Shown piece by piece: positions 12,281-24,270 of a stretch of DNA of 64,000 nt. The DNA comes from Labia minor (taxonomy: Eukaryota > Arthropoda > Insecta > Dermaptera > Spongiphoridae), in NCBI GenBank assembly GCA_963082975.1, contig OY720345.1, positions 30,946,611-31,010,610 on the forward strand. Direction: 5' to 3'. The translations under genes and the position numbers were made by a program. The number at the start of each line of letters is the position of its first letter. The stretch's first letter is position 1. The notes beneath the pieces were generated by a model, which was not told the DNA's origin, did not search any database, and saw only the letters and a program-made list of their open reading frames with translations.

Positions 12281-12424
12281 AAAACGTTTATTGGACTTCA
12301 AAGAATAAATTAATTTTTCTATAAAAGCCTTAGAAAGTTTATGGATGAATTTCTTCATATTCAAAGAAAAACGTTTATTTTTCAAAGCAAAAACCTTTTT
12401 TTTATACAATAACAAAGAAAGATT

Positions 12425-12593
12425 ATATTGGGTTGGTTTAAAAATAAATACATAAACGTTTTTCGTTGTAAATGAAGAAATTCAATTAACTTTGTCTGGT
12501 TTAAGGAAAAATTATTTTATTCCTTGTAGTCTTTTAGAAAAAGGTTATTTTATAAAATTATTTTTTATATTTATTTTTAAACTAACCCAATAT
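12425..12593. mobile_element. Short MITE with ~25-bp TIRs
   Basis: Inverted ends ATATTGGGTTGGTTTAAAAA and, from the right, ATATTGGGTTAGTTTAAAAA. About 170 bp, non-coding. A diverged relative of its interior (AAAAATTATTTTATTC) is visible around 14460-14580. Confidence 0.7.
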
Positions 12594-12656
12594 TATCTTC
12601 GCACTCGTTCTTTGTGTTATTCCTTTGTTTCATTTTCTCTCGGGGACATATATAAA

Positions 12657-13575
12657 AATAAGCGGGAGTGTCCTCCCCTAGACTTTCCCGCATATAAATA
12701 GGTATAAAGAGTTGTGAATGAATATTTAGAATGTAATAAAGTTCTACTTCCGGTTAACTGATATTTTAAATGTAAAAAAAACAGATATGGATATAATATA
12801 AATATTTTTAATTTTATTTTATTTATGGCTGTGACGTCATGAAGTGCGGGGTGACGTCATATAATTTTAAATTAAGAAAAAACTAATGAAGATGATTTTT
12901 CTCGAGGATAAAACCAATACAAAGTGCATAACACGTGGAGATATGCCTTCACGTGAAATTTGATATGAAAATAACCCTTCACTTCCTCTCTTCGATCGGC
13001 AATACTAGCACTTCCGGTTTCCGGATTTGCACCAAAAGTTGATCCATTCATCATACTGATGCATTAAGTAAATATACCAAATTTCATCAAAATCCGTTGA
13101 GCCGTTCAAGCTGTACACATCTCTAAGGACACAAAGCGGACGGACGGACAGACATCATGGTAAAAATACTTTTTTCTGTTAAGAAAATGCATGATTCGTG
13201 GAGATATGTACCTAAAAATATCCACAGGTGAAATTTGGTGTGAAAACAATACCTCCCTTACTATCGTCGGTCGGTAAAAAAGAAACGCTACTTGTATAGG
13301 TAAAATGTCACTTCCGGTAGTCAGATCATGATGAAATTTGGTATCTGAATTTTTTTCATATTTTTAAATCTATATACAAAATATGAAGCAAATATCTCGA
13401 AGCAAACTGGTACTTTACTTGAAAGGTAAACGCAACCATTGTAGGTAAAGTACCACTTCCGGTTAACCGATTTTGACGAAATTTTGATAGAAATCTACAA
13501 ACTGTGAATAATATCGGTGTACAAAATTTCGAAGTCCTAGCTTGATTAGTTTTTGAGTAAATTTGCTTACAGACA

Positions 13576-13606
<31 letters not shown>

Positions 13607-13746
13607 CACACACACAGACATAATTCCAAAAATGGTATTTTCCGACTCAGGGAGGTCTAAAACGTCAAGATCTATCAAAATCTCGAAGTCGAAATTTTTG
13701 ACGATTCCAATACTTCCCTTATACGAAGTATGCGGGAAAGTAAAAA
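12657..13746 (+). mobile_element. Family B TIR element with paired CRE palindromes, copy 2
   Basis: Same orientation and almost the same sequence as 797-1978, with TIRs at 12682-12694 and 13729-13741. TGACGTCA palindromes at 12832-12839 and 12852-12859 keep the 20-bp spacing of copy 1. It lacks the ~90-bp segment after the left end seen in copy 1. The flanks differ right after GTAAAAAG, supporting an independent insertion rather than one large duplication. Confidence 0.75.
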
Positions 13747-15860
13747 GGATCTTTTCTCTAAGCTTTTTGAGGGAAAATCTCACCTTACAATATTGGCGCT
13801 ACAAACGTTTAATAAGAATTCACCATTAATTGTGTAATGCTATCAAATATTTTCAATTACTTTCAAAATGAAAATCCATCCTGAAATCAATATTTATGCT
13901 TCATATTCAGTTGAAAAAAAATAATCAGAGCAATACAAAAGAAGTTAGTTACTTGCAAAGAGAATAAAACATAAAAAATAATTATAATTAAGTAAATGTT
14001 ATTATTGAAGTAATGTTTTTAAAATATATTTATTATAATTATTATATTAATTAAAAATTTATCTTTAAATGTTATAAATTATTTTGAATTTCTTTCAAAG
14101 TGAAAACCAACTCAATATTTATCCGTCGGATGACGTAAATGAAAATTCAAATATTAAATCAAGTATCGTTAATTACAAAAACATTTTCAAGGTATCGAAG
14201 GAAATAAAATTAATAAAATAAAAAAAGAACGGATTGCTTCTAGTAATAATTAATTTCATGTGAAATTCAAAGCGTTTGAAAATAGAAGCTTTTGTTTTAT
14301 TGTTTAAATGGAGAATTTTGGGGCCATCATTTTGGTTGTTAATCAAAATTAAACTAAAGGAAATTGTTTTTATTATTTGATATGAATTATATCTATAGTA
14401 TTATTACAAATGTGTGGATAATACACTCCTTTCAAAATTTCATTCTAAGAAAGAACTTATTACATGGTCAGGCTTATAGAAAAATTATTTTATTCTTTAT
14501 AGTCCATGAGAAAAAGAATATTAGTTTCTAAATTTCATAAAATATAATATACCTGTTTTTTAAAAAAAAAATTATTTTTTGAAAAATATTTAAACTATTA
14601 ATGGTGAAAAAAACTGGTGGGTATGTGTTGACAAGGGGTGGGGTTTGGTTCTTGAGATGAACAGGTAGAGTTTGCTTCAGTGTCTGTCGTACTGTTGAGG
14701 TAGCAACTGGTAGCAACATTTGCGGACTTTTGCAAAAACCTTTTCTTGACCAGCGCTTATTAAGCAAACACCATATTCAAGCCACCTCTTTATTCCAATT
14801 GAACTTGAACGTTTTTAACCAGACAACCAGTTCATCTCATTATTTATAATAATAAATATAATAAAAGATAAGTTTTCATATTCTATATTACTTTAAACAA
14901 TTTATAGTAATTAAATAAATATTTATTTAGTAATGTCAATATTAATCAAATATATTTATTTAATTTATTTAAAAAAATGAAATATATAGTATATTTATAA
15001 ATTTAAATAATTTTTTATTTTAAAATATTTTTTTTTTAAAATTATTATAGTATAGTTTGCCATTAACACTATTAAAGCCTTTTTTCATTCGAAAAATTAT
15101 TTTTGAAATAACATATTGGAAAAAATAGTCTTTTCAATTTCATTTGTTTTTAATTAATTGATTAAAAAGAATAATATTTTTTTGATTGTTCTATTTTCAA
15201 AAGTTTAATTTCTGAACATTAAAATTTTTTTAATGTTTATTTTGTGTCCACTGGTATTAAATTCCAACTTTTAATCATTTTGCTATTAATACAATTTAAA
15301 TAATAAATAATAGATAAAAATAATTTATTTGTATAACTTCCTATCGTTTTCATCTGGACATTTTTTCATTACGAAAATCTCTCCTGTTTTAACACCCTTC
15401 TCACTAGAAAAATAAATCGCGGATGTTTCTAGGAGAGGGATGGATCAGATTGATGCAATGAGTAACATTTAATAATTGTAATTAGTAATTAGAAAATTGT
15501 ATATCAATATTTTTAAAGGGTCGAGCGATAGCTCGGTGTTCCAGCTACTATTATTTTAAACGACCTCACTCAGTTAATTTAATTATATATTAGAGATATT
15601 TTCAGATACAAGGGATTTAATAATTTCAAAATAAGTCTCTTAAAATTTATATTATTAAAATGTTATAATAAAAATATATAGTTTTAATATAGTAAGTATT
15701 TTTTGCATAATACATATATTGAGTTACGAAGGATGTGGTAACAGCTGCTCTCCTTCAACAATGCTAATTCATTAGTATAGAATCTATAGTTTGTTTGTTT
15801 TTTAATACAAATCAGAAATTTGTATTTTCAATATTGAGGTATTAAAGTAAATATTTAAAA
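13747..15860. other. Gene-free region with one higher-GC patch
   Basis: Mostly AT-rich and featureless. At 14600-14840 a less AT-rich patch (with GACAAGGGGTGGGGTTTGGT and CTTTTCTTGACCAGCGC) stands out and is open for 79 codons on the minus strand, but I recognise no protein; a TE fragment is the simplest reading. Confidence 0.4.
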
Positions 15861-15862
15861 TA

Positions 15863-16076
15863 CAGGGTGTCTCAAAAAAAAATGAATCCATTGGTTCATG
15901 TTATCAGTGTTGTCTGGACAATAACAGTCATCAATTTGATTGATTGTTAACATGATTGTTTTATTCTTTAATTAGATTTTTCTTCTTTAATTCAAGCCGT
16001 TAAACTTGTCTTTATGTTCATAAATAATGTTTTTATAGTCTTTCAAAGTGTTAGTACATTTTTTTGAGACACCCTG
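15863..16076. mobile_element. MITE with CAGGGTGTCTC termini
   Basis: Perfect inverted ends CAGGGTGTCTCAAAAAAA flanked by TA on both sides (15861-15862, 16077-16078). 214 bp, no coding. TA target site and size fit a Tc1/mariner-type MITE. Confidence 0.85.
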
Positions 16077-16080
16077 TACA

Positions 16081-17407
16081 ATTTGAGCTTAAAATATATT
16101 AAAATTATAAATTAGTATAATTTAGATATAAAATTTCGATTTGTATATATTTTATAGAATATAATATATTGAAATATATAAAATATCTTATCCACCTATT
16201 TACTGAATATAATTTCTTACTTAGATTTTCTAATAATTATTGAAATCAAGTATTTAATTTTATTAATAACTATTAAAAAGAAAATATTTTCAATTTTTGT
16301 TTTTGTTTTTTACTTACGATTTCATTTTTTCGTTTTTTTCAATTTGTTTATCCATCTTCTCTTTAGTTCAATATAAATTAGAAAGTGACATATAGATAAA
16401 GGTATATATATATATTTATATATTTATTTATGTCTGTATATTTCACATGTAGAATATAATCAACAAACTGAAACCTTGAAATATTTTAACTTTATATTCA
16501 CTTATAAGAAAAATCATATGATTTCATAAGTTGAAAGATTAAAAATTATTTACATTTCTTTTGAGTTAATTTTTTTTTATTGTATATATTTAAGACATAA
16601 TTATATCACTTTATATTATTTAGACAAACAATGAGCACACACGAGTTGGATTTTCATTCGTCTGAATTATATCATCTAGCTACGAACAATATCAAGTCAA
16701 TTAAGTTAATTTTTCAAAAGAAAAAAAAAATATATGTGTCGATTTTGGTGATAAACTTGCTCCAAGGCTTCCTTGAAACACAATTAAAATTAATGAATAA
16801 ATATAGAATTTATCAAAGAAGAATATTGAATTGAGAGTTTTTTTTATTATCACTATACTAAATAAAATATTTCATTTATTTAAGAAAATTTATATATTTA
16901 TAAAAATATATTTTAAAACGATAATAAAATACTTCAGGATTTAGTTATATAAATATATCCGTCTATCTATAGAGCAAGCATCTTTGTGACTAAATTGAAA
17001 AGCATGCATGATTCTCGTGTTTGTCTTTGTCTATATAATCATATTTAAAATTATTATTAATAATAAAATTTTGATAAGGAAAAAGCATTAAGTTATCACG
17101 TATTGATATATGTTGGATTAAATTTGTAATAAAAATCAAAAATTTAATTTAAATCATATTTATTAATTGAATTATATATTATAATAAAATTAATAATAAT
17201 ATATACATTTTAAATTTTGAAAATACCATTTTTCTATAAATTTTAATATGGTTTTATATTAATTAAATTCTGTTTATTTTTTAAATGAACCAAGTTTTAT
17301 GTTCAAATAAAATAAAAAAAATTTAAATACTATTTTTAAGGAGGATTTGGCCAATATAACCAACATTTCATTTCCTAAATTGATAAAATTTGAAAAATAG
17401 TTTATAA
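16081..17407. other. Gene-free AT-rich stretch
   Basis: An ATG-initiated frame of 67 codons at 16631-16834 has no recognisable homology and no splice context. Otherwise A/T runs only. Confidence 0.4.
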
Positions 17408-18159
17408 ACTTTTTACTATATCGCCAGATCTGTGTCTGTGTGTTTATGACAAGATTCCACAAAAATGGTTTGAGCTAGAATAATGAAATTTGGTACACGG
17501 GCATTATTCAAAATTCATAGTTTTCTATCAATTTTTGAGAAATGTAGCTAATTCGGAAGAGGGCCATTACCTACCACGTTTTCATTTTTTTTCCTCTAAA
17601 CTAACCAAATAAAAATATATGTTTGATATAGTTTTTCACGTGGTTAAAAATTGTATAAAACTGCTATATATAGAATTTCAGATTGATTGAAACGCTGAAA
17701 GTACCAGAATTAATTTTTAAAATTTTTTAATTTTGACTTAAAAATGAAGGTGAAGTTTTTAAATTTGAATGTAATATATGTTAATTAATTAATTTAATTA
17801 AATATATTATATATATACCTCTGACTTGGAACGTCCTACGCAAGGACAACGCCTATCAAGCCGGTTATATCATTGAGGTGTCCTATGATCAGTAGAACGG
17901 GTCCTCTCAACCTTTGTGTACCTTGATTTTCTTGAACCCGGGACCATGTGAATGTGAGGCAGGTTCGCTACCCACACACCCAATGGCGCCTTCTATTTAA
18001 TTAAATAACAACACTATATAGTAAATTTAAATATTTTAATTAATTAATCCAATTCAATTATACTTATATAATTTAATTAATTTAATTTAATTTAAATATA
18101 ATATATGTTAATTAATCTAATTCAAATTTGCGAGATAGTCGAGTGGAGACACTCCAGAT
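17408..18159 (+). mobile_element. Family A element interrupted by a SINE, copy 2
   Basis: Starts as TTTACTATATCGCCAGA, continues through the GGTTTGAGCTAGAATAATG block and ends GAGATAGTCGAGTGGAGACA, CTCCAG. A tRNA-derived SINE (17818-17990) is inserted in its 3' AT-rich part, so the family A copy is older than that SINE. Confidence 0.7.
17818..17990 (-). mobile_element. tRNA-derived SINE, internally shortened copy
   Basis: Minus-strand element matching the ends of the fuller copy at 44543-44821: CTCTGACTTGGAACGTCCTA at one end and CACACACCCAATGGCGCC at the other. About 105 bp of the middle are missing. Confidence 0.75.
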
Positions 18160-18194
18160 TTTTTCTAGTCTTTTTCTGAATCTTAGCAAATAAA

Positions 18195-18205
18195 ATTACA
18201 TAATA

Positions 18206-18246
<41 letters not shown>
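18195..18246. repeat. (AT)n microsatellite
   Basis: Uninterrupted TA dinucleotides of about 40 bp. Similar runs occur at 945-968, 29469-29495 and 44264-44296. Confidence 0.9.
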
Positions 18247-18249
<3 letters not shown>

Positions 18250-18820
18250 TATATAAATTAGAAGGACAGGACGAGAAAGATAAATGGATAGTGTGGAAAA
18301 TAGACCTTTAAGATTTTAGTTCAATTGCTTCAGGAGACAGTTTGCTTTCTATGCTATTTGAATAAAAGAAAATGCATGATTATTGTTGGAATTTTAACTA
18401 TTTCTGTGATTTTTTCAAAAATTATAAACTGGAATAGTAACATTACTATTGTCAAAATTTTATTATTTAGTTGGAAAAAATATAATCAATTTGCATAATG
18501 TTTTTTATTTTGGAGATATTGCATAAAAACTTTATAATAATTTTAATAATTGTTTAAAAATCAATTTTTTTTAAACATTTTAATTTAAAAATTTTTTTAT
18601 TAATCGATACTTTTATTATTTAGTATATTTTTTTTGTCCTTACCTCTTTTATAATTTAAATCAAATTTTATTAGTATGAATATAAATTAAAAAAATTCCA
18701 AATTATATAAAAATAACACATACAAATATTTATTTAAAAATATTTAATTTTTTTTTAACTCATTATAATATTTTTGTTTATTTTTTTTATATATATATCT
18801 TAAGTCCTTTTTAAATTTAT

Positions 18821-19408
18821 TACTATCTCGCCAGAGATAGTATTGCGATCACGAAAATTTTCGATGTTGAGATTTTGATGTTTTTATACTTTTTGAAGGT
18901 TCCTGAATCATTTTCACTAAGGTTGAGAAAAATGTCTGTGTGTGTGTGTGTGTGTATGTAGGCAAGATTACGCAAAAACGGTTTGAGCTAGAATGATGCA
19001 ATTTGGTACATGAGCATTATTCAAAATTCATAGTTTTCTATCAACTTTTGAGAAATGTAGCTCAACCGGAAGAGGGTCATTACCTACAACGTTTTGATTT
19101 TTTTTCCTCTAAAGTGACCGTAAAAATAAAAATATATGTTTGATAATTTTTCACATGATTAATAATTGTATAAAACTGCTATATATAGAATTTCAGCTTG
19201 ATTGAATCGCTGAAAGTACCAGAATTAATTTTTTAACACTTCAAATCTCACGCGCCAACACGTGCCATGGTGCCATCAATAAAAAACCAAACATGCGCTG
19301 GTTTAATATTTATTATTTATAATTAATTAAATTTAATTTAAATATAATATATTATGTTATTTAATCCAATTCAAATTGCGAGATAGTCGAGTGGAGACAC
19401 TCCAGCTT
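18821..19408 (+). mobile_element. Family A element, best-preserved copy
   Basis: About 590 bp from TACTATCTCGCCAGAGATAG to GTGGAGACACTCCAG. Its first 20 bp form a perfect hairpin: ACTATCTC (18822-18829), loop GCCA, GAGATAGT (18834-18841). The 3' end carries the stem GAGTG/CACTC around a GAGA loop. No ORF. It ends about 540 bp upstream of the protein Red gene. Confidence 0.75.
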
Positions 19409-19949
19409 ATTTTTTTGGAATGATATTTAAATTTCCTTCTATTCATATAAGCGGTCTCTCTTCAAAACAACCGCCATCTGTTTATTATAAACACTTTCGC
19501 TCTGTGGCCTGTCTGTTGCATGTTCTGTTCTTAAGATTGTCAAAATCTTATTTTGTAATCATAGTAATATTATTTTTGAAGAAAAATAATCAATTTTTAT
19601 TATAAAAATTACTTATTTTGGAGATATTAAATTATTAATACATTTTCAAGGTATTGTTTTTTTTCAATAATTCTAATAACTTTTTAAAAATTAACTTTTT
19701 TAACTTTTTATTCTAATATAATATAATATATCAATTGCTTCTTTATTATATTTATTTATATTTTCTTTCTTGCATTTCTTTTTTTAATTTTACAATTTAA
19801 ATCACATATAAGTTTAAAATAATGCTAAAACTAACCTTAATTTTTTATACAATTAAACTTGTATAGTTAAAATCATTATCTAAAAATTCATTTTTTTTCC
19901 TTCCTTTTAATAATAAATTATATTAATTCTTTTTTTCTTTTTTTTTAAG

Positions 19950-22900
19950 ATGCCTGAAGAAGAAATGCATGAACCTCCACCGAGTCAAAGACTCACCAAT
20001 GATGATTTTAGAAAACTTTTAATGACTCCACGGAGTACACCCTCTATCCCAGCAACTCCTGCAAGTCAATCACATCATGGTTTGTATTTAGGTTTAATTT
20101 TTTAATTAATTAATTTTATTTAATATATATAGTTATTTAATAATATATATAATACTTATAAAAATAATTATAAATTTAAAATTCAATTTAGAACTCATTC
20201 ATTAAGAAAAATATTGTTTTTATTTAAAATTTACTAAAGTAAAAATAGTATTTTATATCATTTTTTTTTATTTTATCTAGGAAGTGCAAGTGTTCATGAC
20301 GAGAAACCATCAATGCGTAGTAGTAGTACAGGAGGAGGCAGTGGTTCAGGTACAGGTGATGACCGTGCTGAAAGGAGACGAAAGAAAAAATCATTTTATG
20401 CCAAATTAAAAAAACAAGAAGATGATAAAATGGCCGAGTTGGCCAAAAAGTATCGTGATCGTGCTGGAGAACGTCGGGAAGGTACCAATTATTAATTTAT
20501 TAAATATATTTTTAATATTTACTTTTTTCATACAGGTATTTAGAGAAATGTGGAATAATAAATATAAGTTTTCTTCATTTTAATTTAGGTCAAAATCCTG
20601 ATTATCAATCTGAAGATCCATTGGCAACAGCATCCGGTTATAGGGCAGTAGCCCCTGATTTGAAAAGTGGACTTGATGCCGCTGAACGTAGAAAACAAAT
20701 GATTCAAGAATCCAAATTCTTGGGTGGTGATATGGCCCATACTCATTTAGTAAAAGGCCTGGATTATGCTTTATTGCAAAAGGTCTGTACTATTAAAATT
20801 TGCTTTATAAATGTGCCACTCAGAAGACAAATCGATTAACTCCAATTTTTAAAATTTTGCTAGTGATGTAATGTAATGTAATCTGCAATATATAAAGTGA
20901 ATAATGAACTTGATAATCTTGATATTGCAATGCAATATACATTTTTCTATAAACAATCATCCTGAATTTCCTAAAAGCTGTGAACTTTGGGCTTCATTTT
21001 CTCAGTTTGTTTATATGTGGAGGTAATCGCTTTGGCTTCAGAGTGGCACAAATATTGGATAAATTCGTGAAAGTTTTTTGACATTGACTGACAGTAATAC
21101 AACAGAAGTATACATTTAGACTTAAGCAAACAAAATAAAAGATTTCTTCTATCAATTCAATGAAATCCTGAACAAACTTATGCAATCATCTAATTGTATA
21201 TTTATATATATAAAAACTATCATTTTTAAAATATAGTATTTAATAATATAATTTTTAGTTATTTTTATAATGCTAAAAATTGATTTTTAAAATTAATTAA
21301 AATCTTATGAAATAGAAAATATAATTTTAGTAATAAACAATATATATTAATTTAATTAAAGAAATTCACTAAACCTAAATATATTTAATTTTTATGTTAG
21401 GTTCGAAGTGAAATCCAAGCAAAAGAAGCTGAAGAGGAAGAAGAAATGGAAAAATTGGCAAAGGGTGGACCACCAACTAATTCAGCACCACCACCACCAA
21501 AAAAAGAAACGAAACCACCAACCACAGGGCCAACTCCTGCTCCTAGCAGTGGAAAAAATAAACAAGAAGCTGATGATGAAATGCATTTCAAAACAAATAT
21601 AGGAAGACAAATTTACCGATCTGCTTTTCCACCAAAGGAAATTATAAAAAATGATATGTTTCTTCCAGGTAATTATTTGATATATGTGTTATTGAGATTT
21701 TTTTTGATTAAAATAAAAGGAAGTTGTCTTTTTAATATTAATAATTTTTTTTTATTTTTTTAAGGGAGAATGGCTTATGTAATTGAATTAGAGGACCAGT
21801 ATGCTGACAGTGATATCCCTACAACTTTGGTACGATCATGTGCTGAAGTTCCTGCAGTTGAAATTGCAACTACATTGACAACAAACGATATCGTTATTAA
21901 TAAACTAGCACAAATTTTGAGTTATCTAAGAAGTGGTGGTCGGCATGGAAAAAAAAATAAAAAGTTGAAAAAAAGTGGTCAAGATGGAAATCCACAACCA
22001 GGAATTACGAAAAAAGGAAATGTAAGTTGAAATTATTGGTAAAATAGTTTTCTAATTTATTTAGAACATTAACAATGATAATGATTAAGCTCTTTTAAAA
22101 TAGAATAACAATGAACCAATAAATAGAATGAAATATATATTTATATTTTCATTTAAACTATTCAATATATGAGTTGTGCTTTCAAAACATTATTATTAAA
22201 AATCATTCGTATTAAATTTTTTTAGAAGTATATATATATAAATAAATAAATTTAATATAAAGAAAAACTTCATATATATCAATTCTTTGGGAAATTGAAA
22301 GTGGAAAAGAATTATTTTCAAATTTTTAATAGTAAATTCTTACTTATCACCTTTTTTTAATATAAATATATTTGTTTTTAGGCTGAAGAGTCTATTTACG
22401 GTGACATTGGAGATTATTTACCATCAGGTAAAGATAACAATCGCAAAGAAGAAAAGAGACGTGCATATTTTGATGATACCGAGTTAATGCCAGCGCCTAA
22501 TCAACCTACAAAATCGAACTCTGATCGTAATGGTAGTCAAGATTCATCAACAGCGAATTCTTCCTCTTCAACCAATAATGTACGTTTTTATATTTATATA
22601 TAGTTATTATATATATTTATATAGTATTTTCTCAAAATTAATTATTTATTTTTCTTTGTGATTACATTCTAGTCTCGTAAACAAAATAATTCAGAGACCA
22701 AGGCTCAGCAGTTATTGACTCGACTGACTGCAGAGCCTGTTGGCTATTCAGAATGTTATCCTGGTCTAGAAGAAATGCAAGATGCAATTGAAGATTCAGA
22801 TGAAGAAGCGGATTACACAAAGATGGATTTAGGAAATAAAAAAGGTTTTATATAGAATATAGTATCTGGTTTTACTATTAAACTAACTTAAAATCTAACT

Positions 22901-23201
22901 AATTTTAATTCAAGGTTATTCATTATATAATAATATATATTTAATTTTAGGACCAGTTGGACGTTGGGATTTTGATTCTCAAGAAGAGTATGGCGATTAT
23001 ATGAATCGTAAAGAAGCATTACCAAAAGCGGCATTTCAATACGGATTAAAAATGGCTGATGGACGTAAAACAAGGAAACATAATAGAGAGAGAAATGAAA
23101 AAGCCGAATTAGATAGAGAATGGCAAAAAATTCAAAATATCATTCAAAAAAGAAAACTCCCAAGTGATGATATTATTGAATTTAAAAAGCCAAAATATTA
23201 G
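19950..23201 (+). CDS. IK: Protein Red (IK), spliceosome component
   Basis: Complete 8-exon gene for a 556-residue protein: 19950-20079, 20281-20481, 20589-20782, 21401-21668, 21765-22021, 22382-22579, 22673-22844, 22951-23201. All junctions are GT..AG and in phase. Red/IK is a nuclear protein of the pre-catalytic spliceosome, also linked to mitotic checkpoint function in animals (family knowledge). Visible hallmarks: LTNDDFRKLLMTPR at 15-28, ERRRKKKSFYAKLKKQE, LIQESKFLGGD-type block (here MIQESKFLGGDMAHTHLVKG), LPGRMAYVIELEDQYADSDI, TTLTTNDIVINKLAQILSYL, and the C-terminal GPVGRWDFDSQEEYGDYMN to FKKPKY end. The Arg-Glu/Arg-Asp repeat that names the vertebrate protein is absent; a Ser/Asn-rich stretch stands there instead. 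The ATG follows an acceptor-like AG directly, so a 5'UTR exon probably lies upstream; the GC-richer 19430-19530 is a candidate. Confidence 0.96.
20814..21049. mobile_element. ~235-bp MITE, copy 1 (IK intron 3)
   Basis: Inverted ends TGCCACTCAGAAGACAAATC and, from the right, TGCCACTCTGAAGCCAAAGC. A second copy at 32817-33044 shares the whole interior (AGTGAATAATGAACTTGATA and others), about 90% identical by eye. Non-coding; starts about 30 bp after the donor of IK exon 3. Confidence 0.85.
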
Positions 23202-23212
23202 ATGTCCAATCA

Positions 23213-23239
23213 AATAAATCAATTCTTTATGTAAATAAA
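23213..23239 (+). terminator. Polyadenylation signals of IK
   Basis: AATAAA at 23213-23218 and again at 23234-23239, 12 and 33 bases after the IK stop codon. No other canonical signal is needed nearby. Confidence 0.6.
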
Positions 23240-23439
23240 ATAGAAAATTATTTTTTAATCTTTTCCTTGTTTAGCTTGGTGTACATATTGGTAGATGTTT
23301 TGAATATACCTCTATAATTTTATTGTAAAATAATCTATTTAATTATTAAATAAATATATGTAAAGTATTTATTTCCCCATTTAATTTTTATTAATTCCTT
23401 TTTTTTTTGGAAAAATATAAATTCAATTCTACCATCATT

Positions 23440-24270
23440 CTGGTCGTAATCCGTGAGTTGCTTTTTTATGTTTTTACAATCGCTTGTTTCTTCGGTTGTA
23501 TGGATAAGTAACAACCATTCCATTAGAGCAGTGATTCCCAAAGTGGGCGCTACCGCCCCCTCTTGGGTGTTGCAGCGATTCAGGGTGGCGGTAATGATTA
23601 CAGGTGCATTTAAGGAAAATTACCTCTATATTACTTTTCTTTTCTGAGTTCAATAAATTAATAATAATTTCAAGGTTTCTAATTTACACCTTTATTTATA
23701 ATATTTTGCGAATAGGTACATTGATCTTTCTGTTTAATTGTTATTAAAATTAAAGAAAGTTAATTTCCAGGGGGCGCTTGGCCAAATAAGTTTGGGAACC
23801 ATTGCATTCGAGGATCGAAGAACTGTTAATACCGATTGGTATACAACAATTTGTTTGCCAACGGTCTTCGATGAGACAAGGAAAAGAACAAAAAATGTCT
23901 CATCATTGCCCGTGACAATACCAGCTCCTATAAACCACATCAAACTAAATATTTGAAGAAAAAAAACATCAATTAATGTCTCATTACCCATATTCACCTG
24001 ATTTATCGCCTAATGACTTTTTCTTGTTTCACACTGTCAAACAGCGATTTTCATCATCTCAAGAAGCTGTTGAAGACTCCTTTCAAAATCATGTTTCTAC
24101 GATATGAGCTTCAAAGTAGATAAAAATGTTTTCAGAATTGGTTTGAGCGTATGCAAAAATGTATACACACACACCTTAAAGACCAATATTTCGAAAAGCA
24201 ATAAAACGTTTTGTTTCGAACTTGTTCGTTTCTATTTCACATTATTTTAAAAACCTAAAAGGCAACCCTT
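23440..24270 (+). pseudogene. Dead mariner transposase fragment split by a hAT MITE
   Basis: After the MITE, the frame reads EDRRTVNTDWYTTICLPTVF, then frameshifts to MSHYPYSPDLSPNDFFLF, the block around the last catalytic Asp, then VEDSFQNHV and more stops. The 5' side (FMFLQSLVSSVVWISNNH, about 23465-23520) may be the upstream continuation. It differs in sequence from the other mariners here. Lies between IK and bleomycin hydrolase. Confidence 0.7.
23529..23804. mobile_element. hAT-type MITE with 8-bp target duplication
   Basis: Ends CAGTGATTCCCAAAGTGGGC and, from the right, CAATGGTTCCCAAACTTATT. The flanks CATTAGAG (23521-23528) and CATTCGAG (23805-23812) form a 7-of-8 target-site duplication. 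276 bp, non-coding. Inserted in the mariner relic, hence younger than it. Confidence 0.8.

Noticed and set aside
16631-16834. ATG frame with a charged, hydrophobic sequence, considered as an odorant receptor first exon
   Set aside because: Downstream of the Or gene, no family motif, no in-phase second exon on this strand.
19420-19605. 61-codon frame just before IK
   Set aside because: More likely 5'UTR/promoter DNA of IK; no homology and overlaps the end of a family A element.
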